Positions 1 through 7,904 of a stretch of DNA of 58,989 nt are shown in pieces (position 1 is the first letter of the stretch; every line of letters begins with the position of its first letter). Below the pieces are notes generated by a model. That model was not told the DNA's origin, searched no databases, and saw only the letters and a list, made by a program, of their open reading frames with translations. The position numbers and the translations under genes were made by a program. Source of the DNA: an uncultured Bacteroidota bacterium (lineage in GTDB: Bacteria; Bacteroidota; Bacteroidia; Chitinophagales; Chitinophagaceae); NCBI GenBank assembly GCA_903835005.1, contig CAILLK010000032.1, forward strand, positions 1-58,989. Reading direction: 5' to 3'.

Positions 1-1
1 C

Positions 2-1708
2 GGTGCAAGCAATAATCTTTTGATAACAAGCTATACTTGCAACGGAGTAATGAGGTGGGCAAAACTTCTAGGATCATCAAGTGCTTCGAGCTTTCCTTTC
101 GGAATTTCAGCAGATAATTCAGGTCATATTTATATAGCTGGTGAATTTGGTGGTAGCGGTGGCACTTTTTATATTGGTAGTGATACCAGCTTCTCTTCAG
201 GCCATTTAATGACTGGCTTGATTCAATTTGACACAAGTGGACATTTTAATTGGATACGGTATATAGGTATAAATACTTTCGCCTGCGAGATATTATTAGG
301 AAGTCTTGCTGACCCAATCGCAATTGACGGCTCAAATAATTTACACTATTTTTGTTATATGGAATCTGGGGTACCTCTACTAACAGGCACAAGCTCCTAT
401 GGGGTTTATGATTATACTTATAATTCGTCAGGTACCTTACTAAGCACAGTAAGGTTGGCTATGGATTCCGCATGGTACGTACATGGCGCTGTAATAGACC
501 CAGCTACAAATAAATTGTATGTATATGGAGAAATAAATCAGTCCATTTATGGAGGAACAACTACAGACTCATTTTATGCTGCTGCTTTTTCAGCTTCCCG
601 TAGTTTGCTTTGGCAATATTTTACGGGAAATGATACTGAAGCATCGGGTATATCAGGAATTGTTTTAGATCAATCTAAGCATCTCCATTTTTCAGGCGCT
701 GCCGAGACGTATACAACGACCAAACCGAGTTATTTTTTCTTTAACGGGGACACTGCTTTCAACACTAATTATCCGTTATATGCATTAGGAGTAATTTTAA
801 CAACTGATACAAATGGACACCCTGAATGGATAAAAAAATTTGATGGAAGTTCAGGGGTTAGTGGTTTCAATGGTATAACACTTCTTCCCAATAACAAAAT
901 AGCAGCAGGAGGAACATTTGTCGGCATTACAACAGATGGGACTATATCATTATCAACTCCAACTGGCGAAGGATATAGTCCATACTTTGTCATAGTCGAT
1001 TCGGCCGGGGATCTTCAAACAATGAAACAAATTCATGGAAACGGTTTTTATAATGGGGGAAATGTTGTTGTGTCAGATAGAGTCGGCAATATCTATATTG
1101 GCGGTCAGGTTGTGGACAGTATATGGGCAGGTTCACCGGCTATTCCGGCATATCATACGGTCGGCGGTAATACCGATTTCTTTGTCATGAAGTATGGTGT
1201 TGATTGCAGTTGCACATCATCTCCGATTGCCTCATATACAGATACCGGTACTCATACAATCGGAGTTACCTATACCGGAACAACAACAGGGTTAGACAGT
1301 ATTGTATGGAATTTCGAGGATGGGCATACGGCTGCAGGTACACCAGCTTTGCATACCTACAGTCTTTCCGGCACGTACCATGTATGCGTAACAGTATATA
1401 CCACTTGTGGAAGCGACATTCATTGCAGCAATGTAACGATAGAGATTCCTTCTGAAAATTCTACTGCAATTACAGTTGGTAATGTGAAAGTTTATCCTAA
1501 TCCTGTAACAAATGAATTGAATATTACCTGTATTACGGAAACTACCCATTTCCAATTAATGAACGTAACGGGTGAAAATATATTGGATGGGGAATTGGAG
1601 TTGGGAAACAATGTTATATCTATGATTAAAATTGTTCCCGGCATTTATATTCTTGAATTGATTTCTGAGGAAGGTGAAAGGAATTTTATCCGGATAATCA
1701 AAGAGTAA
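2..1708 (+). CDS. Secreted propeller/PKD protein with T9SS type A sorting domain (5' partial)
   Basis: The frame is open to the left window edge, so the protein is cut at its N-terminus. The first possible internal start, a TTG at 20, is probably not the real one. The first ~390 visible residues hold repeated GNIYIGG/GHIYIAGEF-type strands, as in SBBP-like beta-propeller repeats. A PKD-like domain follows at about residues 405-480, with VWNFEDG and a final HVCVTV strand. The last ~75 residues are a type A C-terminal sorting domain starting at KVYPNPV and ending in a short basic tail (IRIIKE). By family knowledge such proteins cross the outer membrane by T9SS and are attached or released. The biological target is unknown. 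A strong hairpin follows the stop. Confidence 0.85.
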   Translation, partial: GASNNLLITSYTCNGVMRWAKLLGSSSASSFPFGISADNSGHIYIAGEFGGSGGTFYIGSDTSFSSGHLMTGLIQFDTSGHFNWIRYIGINTFACEILLGSLADPIAIDGSNNLHYFCYMESGVPLLTGTSSYGVYDYTYNSSGTLLSTVRLAMDSAWYVHGAVIDPATNKLYVYGEINQSIYGGTTTDSFYAAAFSASRSLLWQYFTGNDTEASGISGIVLDQSKHLHFSGAAETYTTTKPSYFFFNGDTAFNTNYPLYALGVILTTDTNGHPEWIKKFDGSSGVSGFNGITLLPNNKIAAGGTFVGITTDGTISLSTPTGEGYSPYFVIVDSAGDLQTMKQIHGNGFYNGGNVVVSDRVGNIYIGGQVVDSIWAGSPAIPAYHTVGGNTDFFVMKYGVDCSCTSSPIASYTDTGTHTIGVTYTGTTTGLDSIVWNFEDGHTAAGTPALHTYSLSGTYHVCVTVYTTCGSDIHCSNVTIEIPSENSTAITVGNVKVYPNPVTNELNITCITETTHFQLMNVTGENILDGELELGNNVISMIKIVPGIYILELISEEGERNFIRIIKE

Positions 1709-1724
1709 ATTCCGATTGCTCCGG

Positions 1725-1757
1725 TTGTTCCACACCTTAAGGGTGTGGAACAATTTT
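1725..1757. terminator. Bidirectional intrinsic terminator
   Basis: A perfect 12-bp stem (TTGTTCCACACC paired with GGTGTGGAACAA, loop of 5) is followed by TTTTAC on the plus strand and preceded by GG on the other. It lies between the convergent T9SS gene and the PagL-like gene, 16 nt after one stop and directly after the other, so it can serve both. Confidence 0.85.
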
Positions 1758-1758
1758 A

Positions 1759-2895
1759 CTAAAACCCTACCCCCATCCCCAACTCTCCATACTGCGCCAC
1801 AATTTCGTGGGTCAATAACATTGCCGAAACAAAAAGTTCTTTCAGCGGGCCATGCTCCTGCCTGATGATATAGATATTAGTACCTATTTTTTCATAAAAC
1901 GGGTCAAACTTCAGCCAGGTCTGATGGTAATAAAATCCCAATTGCGCTACCAGCCCGAAGCGGCCTACCAGGCATTCATTGCCGGCAAAAACGGCTCCGT
2001 CCCACGAGTGGCCCATTTCATGGCCATATTCCACACCATAATTCTTAAGAAAAGCATATACATCAGTATGGTAGCCATAATCAAAACCCATGAAGAATTT
2101 ATTCACATTATGCCATCGCTTGCTGGCATAGAAAGTGGCAATATAGCTGGGTAAAATAACGCTGTCTTTGGCTCGCGCTTCATTCCAGGCCATACCAAGC
2201 CTCGCTTCCACCAGCCAGCGGTTTTTCAGTTTCGGCAGTTCTCTCAATACAGGTTTAGGTCTGCAGGTTACCGGAAAGTATTGCACACCGGCATGTATGC
2301 CACCCATATTCACACCCAGGTTGGGCTGGTGCACATCGGTATTGGATATATGGGTAAAATTTCCTCCGAACTGGAGATGCCAGTGTTCATTTACATGCAC
2401 CCGCAGATCGGTCATAAAAATGGCAAAATCGTTTATATTGGTACCTATGGCCGTATTCAGGGTGTCAACCGGATTGGTTTTCTGGTATTTTTTGGTCACA
2501 TAGGCTATCCCGTCACCGAAACGGAAAGTCCATTCCAGGTATTTCCAGCGTATAATCCGCATTTGCAAATCGGGATAAATGCCCAGGCAATGGCCGAAAA
2601 CCGAATTGTTGCCATAACCTGTATAAGTAATACCCACTCCCCATACCGGGAAATTGCGCCGTTGCTGCCATTCCTGCTTACCAAAAGTTGTGCTGCTGAA
2701 ATTAAGATCAAAAGCGTTGGACAAAGCGGGAATAGGCGCAGTAAATTTTTTCTCATGTTTTATGATCTTCCCGGTCAGTATATTCGCTTCAATACCCAAA
2801 CCGCTGCCGGCAGGATTGCATTCCTGGGCAGATGAAAAATCAGCGGATAGAACACCGGAAATCAGTGCAATAAACAGAACAAAACCTTTAAACAT
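1759..2895 (-). CDS. Acyloxyacyl hydrolase, PagL-like lipid A 3-O-deacylase family
   Basis: A predicted outer-membrane beta-barrel enzyme that would remove an ester-linked acyl chain from lipid A. A signal peptide covers residues 1-23 (ending FSSAQ). The segment NFTHISNTDVHQPN has the PagL-family H-x-S-N motif, with His182 and Ser184 as the likely catalytic pair. Flanking strands alternate aromatic and polar residues as expected for a barrel. At 378 residues it is much longer than classical PagL (~150-170 mature). The N-terminal ~90 residues and C-terminal ~150 residues are extra, but such long versions occur in Bacteroidota. The glutamate of the PagL triad is not placed with certainty. A -7 box lies 10 nt before the ATG. 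Confidence 0.75.
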   Translation of the reverse strand: MFKGFVLFIALISGVLSADFSSAQECNPAGSGLGIEANILTGKIIKHEKKFTAPIPALSNAFDLNFSSTTFGKQEWQQRRNFPVWGVGITYTGYGNNSVFGHCLGIYPDLQMRIIRWKYLEWTFRFGDGIAYVTKKYQKTNPVDTLNTAIGTNINDFAIFMTDLRVHVNEHWHLQFGGNFTHISNTDVHQPNLGVNMGGIHAGVQYFPVTCRPKPVLRELPKLKNRWLVEARLGMAWNEARAKDSVILPSYIATFYASKRWHNVNKFFMGFDYGYHTDVYAFLKNYGVEYGHEMGHSWDGAVFAGNECLVGRFGLVAQLGFYYHQTWLKFDPFYEKIGTNIYIIRQEHGPLKELFVSAMLLTHEIVAQYGELGMGVGF

Positions 2896-2905
2896 AGCTA
2901 TGGAG

Positions 2906-2913
2906 CAAAGATA
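2906..2913 (-). promoter_or_regulatory. -7 box (TATCTTTG) of the PagL-like gene
   Basis: On the minus strand this reads TATCTTTG, an exact match to the Bacteroidota TAnnTTTG consensus. It ends 10 nt before the ATG at 2895. No clear TTG element is seen 19-21 nt upstream. Confidence 0.5.
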
Positions 2914-3009
2914 GATTCATTTTGGTTTTTATAAAAAAACATATTGCACAGTAGAAGATTTAACATGCTTTGTAAATTAAACAGCCTACTTTTGGCATTA
3001 AATTATAAA

Positions 3010-3243
3010 ATGATGAAAAAATTTATTCTGATTGCATTATTATTTGCAGGTATCACTGGTACAACCACCATCCTTGCACAGACTGGCCCAAAATCTGAAA
3101 AGAAAGAAATGAAGGCTGACAAAAAAGAGAAAAAGGTTGAAAAGAAAGAATTTAAAGGCAAGGAGAAAAAAGAAGCAAAGAAAACAGAAAAAGCAGAAAA
3201 AAAAGAAGTAAAGAAGAACATGAAAGAAGCAGAACATAAATAA
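3010..3243 (+). CDS. Small secreted lysine/glutamate-rich protein 1
   Basis: A 77-residue protein of unknown function. The ATG at 3010 (MMKKF) is preferred over an upstream in-frame ATG at 2944 because it begins a standard signal peptide of about 22 residues ending in ILAQ. The mature part is almost entirely K/E/A repeats (KEMKADKKEKK, KKEAKKTEKAEKK), a highly charged and probably helical or disordered sequence without cysteine. It is the first of three tandem genes with the same architecture. TACTTTTG at 2986-2993 is a possible -7 box. A strong terminator follows the stop. No family could be recognised. Confidence 0.7.
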   Translation: MMKKFILIALLFAGITGTTTILAQTGPKSEKKEMKADKKEKKVEKKEFKGKEKKEAKKTEKAEKKEVKKNMKEAEHK

Positions 3244-3265
3244 GCTGACTATTTTTTACAGCATT

Positions 3266-3299
3266 AAGCCGTTGCATTCTTATGCAGCGGCTTTTTATT
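3266..3299 (+). terminator. Intrinsic terminator after lysine-rich protein 1
   Basis: The stem AAGCCGTTGCA pairs with TGCAGCGGCTT (one G-T pair, loop of 6) and is followed by TTTATTT, 22 nt after the stop codon. It separates gene 1 from genes 2 and 3 of the lysine-rich trio. Confidence 0.9.
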
Positions 3300-3372
3300 T
3301 GCATTTAAATGATAGGCTCGTTTGACCTCAATCAGTTGACAACCAACCAAAATCAGTTACCTATTGGCCATT

Positions 3373-3397
3373 TGTTTAGAATATTATACTCTAAACA
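3373..3397. promoter_or_regulatory. 8-bp inverted repeat next to the start of lysine-rich protein 2
   Basis: TGTTTAGA and TCTAAACA are perfect inverted repeats separated by 9 AT-rich bases. They end 6 nt before the ATG at 3404. The size and position fit a dimeric repressor operator overlapping the promoter or leader. Without a poly-T tail it is not a good terminator. Confidence 0.4.
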
Positions 3398-3403
3398 TAA
3401 AAT

Positions 3404-3625
3404 ATGAAATATTTTACCCTGGTCTTTATTACAGCTATCGTATTTTTGTATTCTCCCACATCCGTCGCTCAGGCTGTATCCGGATCAATTAAAAAAGAAA
3501 ACCAACGGGAAATACCTGCTCATAAAAAGAAGGTAAAAAAATTTATGACCGGTATGCCATTAACCTGCACGAAAAAAGAAAAACAGGTGGAAAAGAAAAC
3601 AATAAAGCAGGATAATAATAACTGA
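3404..3625 (+). CDS. Small secreted lysine-rich protein 2
   Basis: A 73-residue protein with an N-terminal signal peptide of about 22 residues (MKYFTLVFITAIVFLY, ending SVAQA). The basic mature region is rich in KK pairs (AHKKKVKKF, KKEKQVEKKTIKQ) and has one cysteine. The charge bias is weaker than in its neighbours, but the layout is the same: short signal peptide ending in AQ, then a Lys-rich tail. Function unknown. An inverted repeat sits just before the start. A coding call rests on the signal peptide and the neighbouring paralogue-like genes. Confidence 0.6.
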   Translation: MKYFTLVFITAIVFLYSPTSVAQAVSGSIKKENQREIPAHKKKVKKFMTGMPLTCTKKEKQVEKKTIKQDNNN

Positions 3626-3779
3626 CCCGCAAGGAGCTACTGTGTGTTTTTCCATTGCTCGCGGTAAATCATATTGGTATACTATACCCGGCTGAGTATT
3701 AATGTTTGGAGCCGATTCCAATACAGAAACTAGGAGAAGAATAATTTATTCTTTATCTTGCTCCCCAAAACCGGATATA

Positions 3780-4052
3780 ATGAAACACCTTTATTTTATT
3801 GCTGTCTTGTTCGTGTTAATTTTTATTGCAACGCCAGGGGTTTACGCTCAGGGCGAACACTGCAAAATAGCGATGAAGAAAGAAATGAAATCATGCAAAA
3901 AAGACTGCAAGATTAAAAAAAAGATGTTTCATGATCAGCCCTACCGGGCAATGAAGAAGCAGTCGAAAGCAGACAAAAAAGAATGCAAGGCTGATAAAAA
4001 AGAGTTTTTCCATCACATGGATCCTAACCACGACAACCGCGGAGGAGAATAA
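3780..4052 (+). CDS. Small secreted lysine/cysteine-rich protein 3
   Basis: A 90-residue protein starting at the ATG at 3780 (MKHLYF); an in-frame ATG at 3702 would add 26 residues ahead of the signal peptide. The signal peptide ends in VYAQG. The mature part has repeated KKEMKSCKKDCK and ADKKECKADKKE units. The ADKKE unit also occurs in lysine-rich protein 1, which supports a common origin. Four mature cysteines sit in regularly spaced Lys-rich contexts, suggesting metal binding or disulfides (inference). The tail is His/Asp/Asn rich (FHHMDPNHDN). No known family was recognised. Confidence 0.65.
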   Translation: MKHLYFIAVLFVLIFIATPGVYAQGEHCKIAMKKEMKSCKKDCKIKKKMFHDQPYRAMKKQSKADKKECKADKKEFFHHMDPNHDNRGGE

Positions 4053-4096
4053 AGCATAGGCTGATTTAGATTTCCCATTTAGTTGAAAATGATATT

Positions 4097-4843
4097 CTAA
4101 AGTTTTGCTACCGGGCTTTTCACATCGTGGTAAAACAGAAACTGCCACGCCTCTGCCCTGCCCTGTTCGGCATATTGTTCCCGCAGTGCCATTGCTTTCC
4201 GTCCGTCGTAATCATACTTGGCCACATACTTCATTTTCATCTGTTTTAGTTGTGGCGCCTCATCTCCACCATAAAATACCTTGTCTTTACCATCATTTAT
4301 AAGATATACCACATGCTCCGGGCAATGGCCTCCGGAATGCATGAACCGAATATAGCCATCAATTAAGCCTTCCTCACCATCCAGCCATTTAACCTGCCCG
4401 GTACCCAACAATGGTTCAATATCTTCAACGATATAAGAGGGGAAACCGGTTTTTAAAGCATAATCAGCTTCAGGCCTGTAAATATAATAATCTGCATTGG
4501 GAAATGTGGGATGCTCCAATCCCCTATCATCTTTAAAGACCAGGCAACCTGCATGGTCTTTGTGCAGATGCGACATCAATACTTTGGTTACTGAAGCAGG
4601 CTCATAACCCTGGTCCCTGATATTATCGTGTATTTGCAATATCCCATCATTATTGCTGAATCCCAGCCCGGTGTCGAATACGATCAGGTCTTTGTGGGTA
4701 ACCACCAGAAAAGGCTGAACTTCAACCAGCAATGAGCCCACAGGCCTGTCATTCAATTGGTCTTCAGTCAGGCTGAATGGCATAAACTGCTTATCATGCC
4801 CAACAGTAAAAACACCTTCAGATAACGGATAGATTTCGGCCAT
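4097..4843 (-). CDS. MBL-fold metallo-hydrolase
   Basis: A 248-residue metallo-beta-lactamase-fold enzyme with the dinuclear zinc signature HLHKDH (His92, His94, Asp96, His97), a later GGH (His173) and GGD (Asp194). There is no signal peptide, so it is cytoplasmic. The arrangement and length resemble the N-acyl-homoserine-lactonase/AttM-like branch of the superfamily, but the substrate cannot be assigned from this. It is a single gene, convergent with lysine-rich gene 3. A TAACTTTG box ends exactly 4 nt before the ATG, predicting an almost leaderless mRNA. Confidence 0.85.
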   Translation of the reverse strand: MAEIYPLSEGVFTVGHDKQFMPFSLTEDQLNDRPVGSLLVEVQPFLVVTHKDLIVFDTGLGFSNNDGILQIHDNIRDQGYEPASVTKVLMSHLHKDHAGCLVFKDDRGLEHPTFPNADYYIYRPEADYALKTGFPSYIVEDIEPLLGTGQVKWLDGEEGLIDGYIRFMHSGGHCPEHVVYLINDGKDKVFYGGDEAPQLKQMKMKYVAKYDYDGRKAMALREQYAEQGRAEAWQFLFYHDVKSPVAKL

Positions 4844-4847
4844 TGAG

Positions 4848-4855
4848 CAAAGTTA
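4848..4855 (-). promoter_or_regulatory. -7 box (TAACTTTG) 4 nt before the MBL-fold gene
   Basis: The minus strand reads TAACTTTG-CTCA-ATG. It is an exact TAnnTTTG match at the 4-nt distance from the start seen at several other genes here. A -33 TTG is not evident. Confidence 0.55.
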
Positions 4856-5230
4856 ATGACTAAGCAAGTTACCACAGTGATAAAATAAGTTTTGTAATTC
4901 CTTGTCATTAAATTGGAAACTAAATTTTGGCATAAGAGGTAGTTTGATCAGATCATGGTTTATAAAATTGAATATCGGGTTATAGTTGTTCTTTAAGGCT
5001 CGAGGTTTCCAATTGACTATCAAAACAATCTGTTTAGACACGTATCTTTACAATTACTCTTTTGAGCTACAAAAGAAAGTTCCCGGAATATTATTACTGA
5101 CTTCAGACAATCTTTTGTATCTTTCTCAAAGGCATTTTTGATGATAATCTTTTCTTAAGAATTTGCAAACTTAGATGTAGCTCACTTATTTTGTTTGTAG
5201 TTTTGAACAATTATTCAAGCTTCTCTCTAA
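4856..5230. other. Intergenic region between MBL-fold and OmpA-family genes
   Basis: About 375 AT-rich bases between divergent genes. TAGTTTTG at 5198-5205 is a plausible -7 box for the OmpA-family gene, ending 25 nt before its first ATG. A 62-codon minus-strand open frame at 4853-5041 has no family features and overlaps the MBL promoter, so it was not called. No RNA gene or repeat was recognised. Confidence 0.5.
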
Positions 5231-6160
5231 ATGTTCAAAATGAAAAGAATAATCAGTTTATTTGCCTGCCTTTTTATTACTTCATTCCTGTTTTCTTCCT
5301 GCATTGTTTCCAAAAAGAAATTTGATGCCGAGACTGCAAGAGCCAATAAGGAACACGACAATGCCGTAGCGCTGGCCAATAAACTGGCCTTACTTAATGA
5401 GCAGAACAGCAAGCTGAATGGTAATGTAAGGGAACAAAACGCCAGCATTAAAGATCTTAATGGCCGCAACCAGGCCCTTAACCATCAAGTAGAGGAACTG
5501 CAGGATAGCATTAGTACGCTGCAAGACAATATCAATGAACTGAATACAAAGCTGAGCACTGTAGGCAATGAAAAAGAAAACACAGCTAAAGAACTGAGCA
5601 GCACTCAAAAACAGATAGCAGAACAGCGCAAAAGATTGGAACAATTGCAGGCGCTTATAGACCAGCAGCAAAAGGCTACTGAGGCCCTGAGAAAGAAAAT
5701 TGCGGATGCCCTGAACGGCTTTAACAGCAGTGAGCTGACTGTGACCCAGAAGAACGGTAAAGTATACATCAGTATGCAGGAAGGCCTTTTATTTCCATCT
5801 GCCAGTGCCGATGTAAACCCTAAGGGTAAGGAAGCATTATCTAAAGTGGCGGAAGTGCTCAATACCAACGCCGATATCAATATAGATATAGAAGGCCATA
5901 CCGACAGCCTGCCTATACACAACAAAACATTTGCCGACAACTGGGCGCTGAGCACCGCAAGGGCCACATCAATCGCCCATGTGCTGATAGATGATTATAA
6001 TGTAAACCCTACAAAACTGATCGCCAGTGGCCGCAGCAGGTTTGATCCGGTAGCGCCCAACAGCACACCCGAAGGCAGAGGTAAGAACCGCCGCACTGAG
6101 ATAATACTGGAGCCAAAGCTGGATGAACTGATGTCGCTGCTGAACGGGGGTAAGAAGTAG
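5231..6160 (+). CDS. OmpA-family peptidoglycan-binding lipoprotein
   Basis: A 309-residue envelope protein that should tether the outer membrane to peptidoglycan. The N-terminus is a lipoprotein signal (FLFSSC, Cys24 as the lipidation site). Residues ~35-160 are a long coiled coil (heptads with many L, Q, N and E). Residues ~180-300 are an OmpA/MotB C-terminal domain, with IEGHTDSLP, LSTARA and the closing GRGKNRRTEI motif that binds diaminopimelate. A second ATG at 5240 (MKRII) is an equally good start. It precedes the lytic transglycosylase on the same strand by 157 nt, but a separate promoter is possible. Confidence 0.9.
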   Translation: MFKMKRIISLFACLFITSFLFSSCIVSKKKFDAETARANKEHDNAVALANKLALLNEQNSKLNGNVREQNASIKDLNGRNQALNHQVEELQDSISTLQDNINELNTKLSTVGNEKENTAKELSSTQKQIAEQRKRLEQLQALIDQQQKATEALRKKIADALNGFNSSELTVTQKNGKVYISMQEGLLFPSASADVNPKGKEALSKVAEVLNTNADINIDIEGHTDSLPIHNKTFADNWALSTARATSIAHVLIDDYNVNPTKLIASGRSRFDPVAPNSTPEGRGKNRRTEIILEPKLDELMSLLNGGKK

Positions 6161-6166
6161 TTTTTG

Positions 6167-6193
6167 AGTCATAAGTCTTAAGTCTGAAGTTTG
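6167..6193. repeat. Heptameric direct repeat after the OmpA-family gene
   Basis: Four head-to-tail units of period 7 (AGTCATA, AGTCTTA, AGTCTGA, AGTTTGT) begin 6 nt after the stop codon. This is a short, slightly degenerate tandem repeat with no hairpin potential worth noting. Confidence 0.6.
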
Positions 6194-6317
6194 TTTTCTT
6201 GTATTGAGGCAGGTATTCAGGTTGTATTTACCTCAGCCTTAGAAAAAAACAGAAAAAATTTGATCCGGCCCTGATTAGTTTGCAATAATCACTAATTTTA
6301 TGGGGTAAAGATTCTTA

Positions 6318-7244
6318 ATGATCACAAAATATCGTTCTGTTGTTTACCTGCTGATTGGCATTGTGCTGGGTGCGGTGTTAATAACCGGCCTGGCCTCCAA
6401 AAAAGTGGACTCAACAATTACTCCTGTTGAAGTAAGCCCCGACGGGTATCCGCAATATAAATGGTATGCACCACAGGTGCCGGCCACATTGGATTTTTGT
6501 GGGGAACCCGTCCCTCTCGACCGACCGGATATTCACGAAAAGCTGGACCGCGAATTGCTGGTAAATGCCTACCTGCATGGCAGTGACCTGCTGATACTGA
6601 AACAGAGCGGCCGGTATTTCCCGATTATTGAAGAAAGGCTTAAAGCCAATGATGTGCCCGATGATTTCAAGTATGTATGTATTGCCGAAAGCTCGCTGCA
6701 GCAAAATGCACTCTCGGCTGTGGGCGCTGCAAGTTTCTGGCAGTTTATGAAAGATACCGGGCCTGCCTACGGGCTTGAAATCAGCGATGAAGTGGATGAA
6801 CGGTTTAACCCGGCAAAGGCAACCGATGCCGCCTGCAAATATTTCAAGGCATCTTATGCCAAATTCGGCAACTGGACTGCTGCTGCTGCATCTTACAACT
6901 GCGGCCAGGCCGGCTTTCAGAACCAGGTAGATTTTCAGGAAACGAAGTATTATTACGACATGATTTTCCCGGATGAAACCAACCGGTATGTTTTCCGTAT
7001 ACTGGCATTAAAATACATCATATCGCACCCCAAACTTTTTGGTATAATGATTGAAGCCTCGGAAGAATATCAGCCACTGAAATCAAAAACGATTGAAGTG
7101 GATAAAACCGTTGATAACCTCAATGATTTTGCCAAAGAGAATGGCTCTACCTATAAGATGCTGAAAATATACAACCCCTGGTTGAGGGCGCATAAACTCA
7201 CCGTAAAAAACGGGAAGAAGTATGAGATAGCGTTGCCTCAATAG
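6318..7244 (+). CDS. Membrane-anchored lytic transglycosylase (SLT domain)
   Basis: A 308-residue peptidoglycan-cleaving enzyme. Residues 7-25 form a hydrophobic anchor or signal. The SLT domain at ~85-230 contains the catalytic glutamate Glu124 in IAESSL, followed by the family motifs GAASFWQFM and AAAASYNCGQ. The C-terminal ~50 residues (from VDNLNDFAKENG to KKYEIALPQ) look like one divergent LysM carbohydrate-binding motif, an arrangement like MltD. By family, it cleaves MurNAc-GlcNAc bonds to give 1,6-anhydro products in the periplasm. Confidence 0.9.
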   Translation: MITKYRSVVYLLIGIVLGAVLITGLASKKVDSTITPVEVSPDGYPQYKWYAPQVPATLDFCGEPVPLDRPDIHEKLDRELLVNAYLHGSDLLILKQSGRYFPIIEERLKANDVPDDFKYVCIAESSLQQNALSAVGAASFWQFMKDTGPAYGLEISDEVDERFNPAKATDAACKYFKASYAKFGNWTAAAASYNCGQAGFQNQVDFQETKYYYDMIFPDETNRYVFRILALKYIISHPKLFGIMIEASEEYQPLKSKTIEVDKTVDNLNDFAKENGSTYKMLKIYNPWLRAHKLTVKNGKKYEIALPQ

Positions 7245-7370
7245 CCCCAGCCCTACCTCTGGAAAAGCGGGGCCTTCTTCAGGGGAGCCAGGTATTTAGC
7301 AGCGTGCAGGATTCCAGTCGCTGGATATAGGTTTAGTACATTTGTTTTCGCCGCTATTGATTTTCTAAAA

Positions 7371-7397
7371 AGAAAAGCCCCTGATAGGAGCTTTTCT
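7371..7397 (-). terminator. Intrinsic terminator of the YodC-like gene
   Basis: On the minus strand the stem AGAAAAGCTCC pairs with GGGGCTTTTCT (loop TATCA, one mismatch), followed by a short T-rich tail, 26 nt beyond the stop at 7423. Confidence 0.8.
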
Positions 7398-7422
7398 GAT
7401 TTTGTTTGAGTGTGTGCGTTAT

Positions 7423-7614
7423 TTATTCATCGTCCTCGTCTTCATCATCAATTGATTCCAAAACTTCGTCATCAAACTGGCTGAACTGCTGTTTGTCTTC
7501 TTCATCAAACCAGGTTACTGCATGATCACAGTCTTTGCCACCGCCGGTAATGGTCATTGCCGGGCCGCCTGATTTTAAAACTACCACGTCTCCTTTACTG
7601 AATTGCTTTGCCAT
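7423..7614 (-). CDS. YodC-like (DUF2158) small protein
   Basis: A 63-residue protein starting at MAKQFSKGD; the upstream in-frame ATG at 7629 would add five residues. It has the DUF2158 pattern: GDVVVLKSGGPAMTI near the N-terminus and a tryptophan-containing VTWFDEEDKQQ strand, likely a small beta-barrel. The last 15 residues are an acidic tail of D and E. Members are small cytoplasmic proteins of unknown function. It is monocistronic and ends in a clear terminator. Confidence 0.85.
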   Translation of the reverse strand: MAKQFSKGDVVVLKSGGPAMTITGGGKDCDHAVTWFDEEDKQQFSQFDDEVLESIDDEDEDDE

Positions 7615-7904
7615 AATCTTAATTTTCAATAAAGGTAGGCACGTTGGATGGATTAATCCGACAAACTTGTTTTACTTTATTGTTATGAAAAAACCTGGTT
7701 TAGGAAAATTGGCATAATCAAGGATATTAACCTGATTAAATAATAAAACATCGCTCACGGTTTCAATAGTGGGCTATGTATGCATATTTGAATACCTGAA
7801 ATGGTTATGGAATTTCAGCTCCATTATTTCGTCTTAACTTTAAAGCTGAATTCTCACTAACCGGAATTATTTTTTAGTACTTTGTAAGCGCAACGATAAA
7901 TAAT

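Noticed and set aside
3003..3237. Two Phe-rich minus-strand frames opposite the first lysine-rich gene
   Set aside because: AAG/AAA-rich codons read backwards give CTT/TTT, so Phe/Leu-rich mirror frames are expected.
3636..3672. Possible hairpin CCGCAAGGAGC...GCTCGCGG after lysine-rich gene 2
   Set aside because: The arms pair only partly and the loop exceeds 15 nt, with no T-run after it, so it is not called as a terminator or RNA.
4853..5041. 62-codon minus-strand frame upstream of the MBL-fold gene
   Set aside because: It overlaps the predicted promoter of the MBL-fold gene and has no start context, signal or motif.
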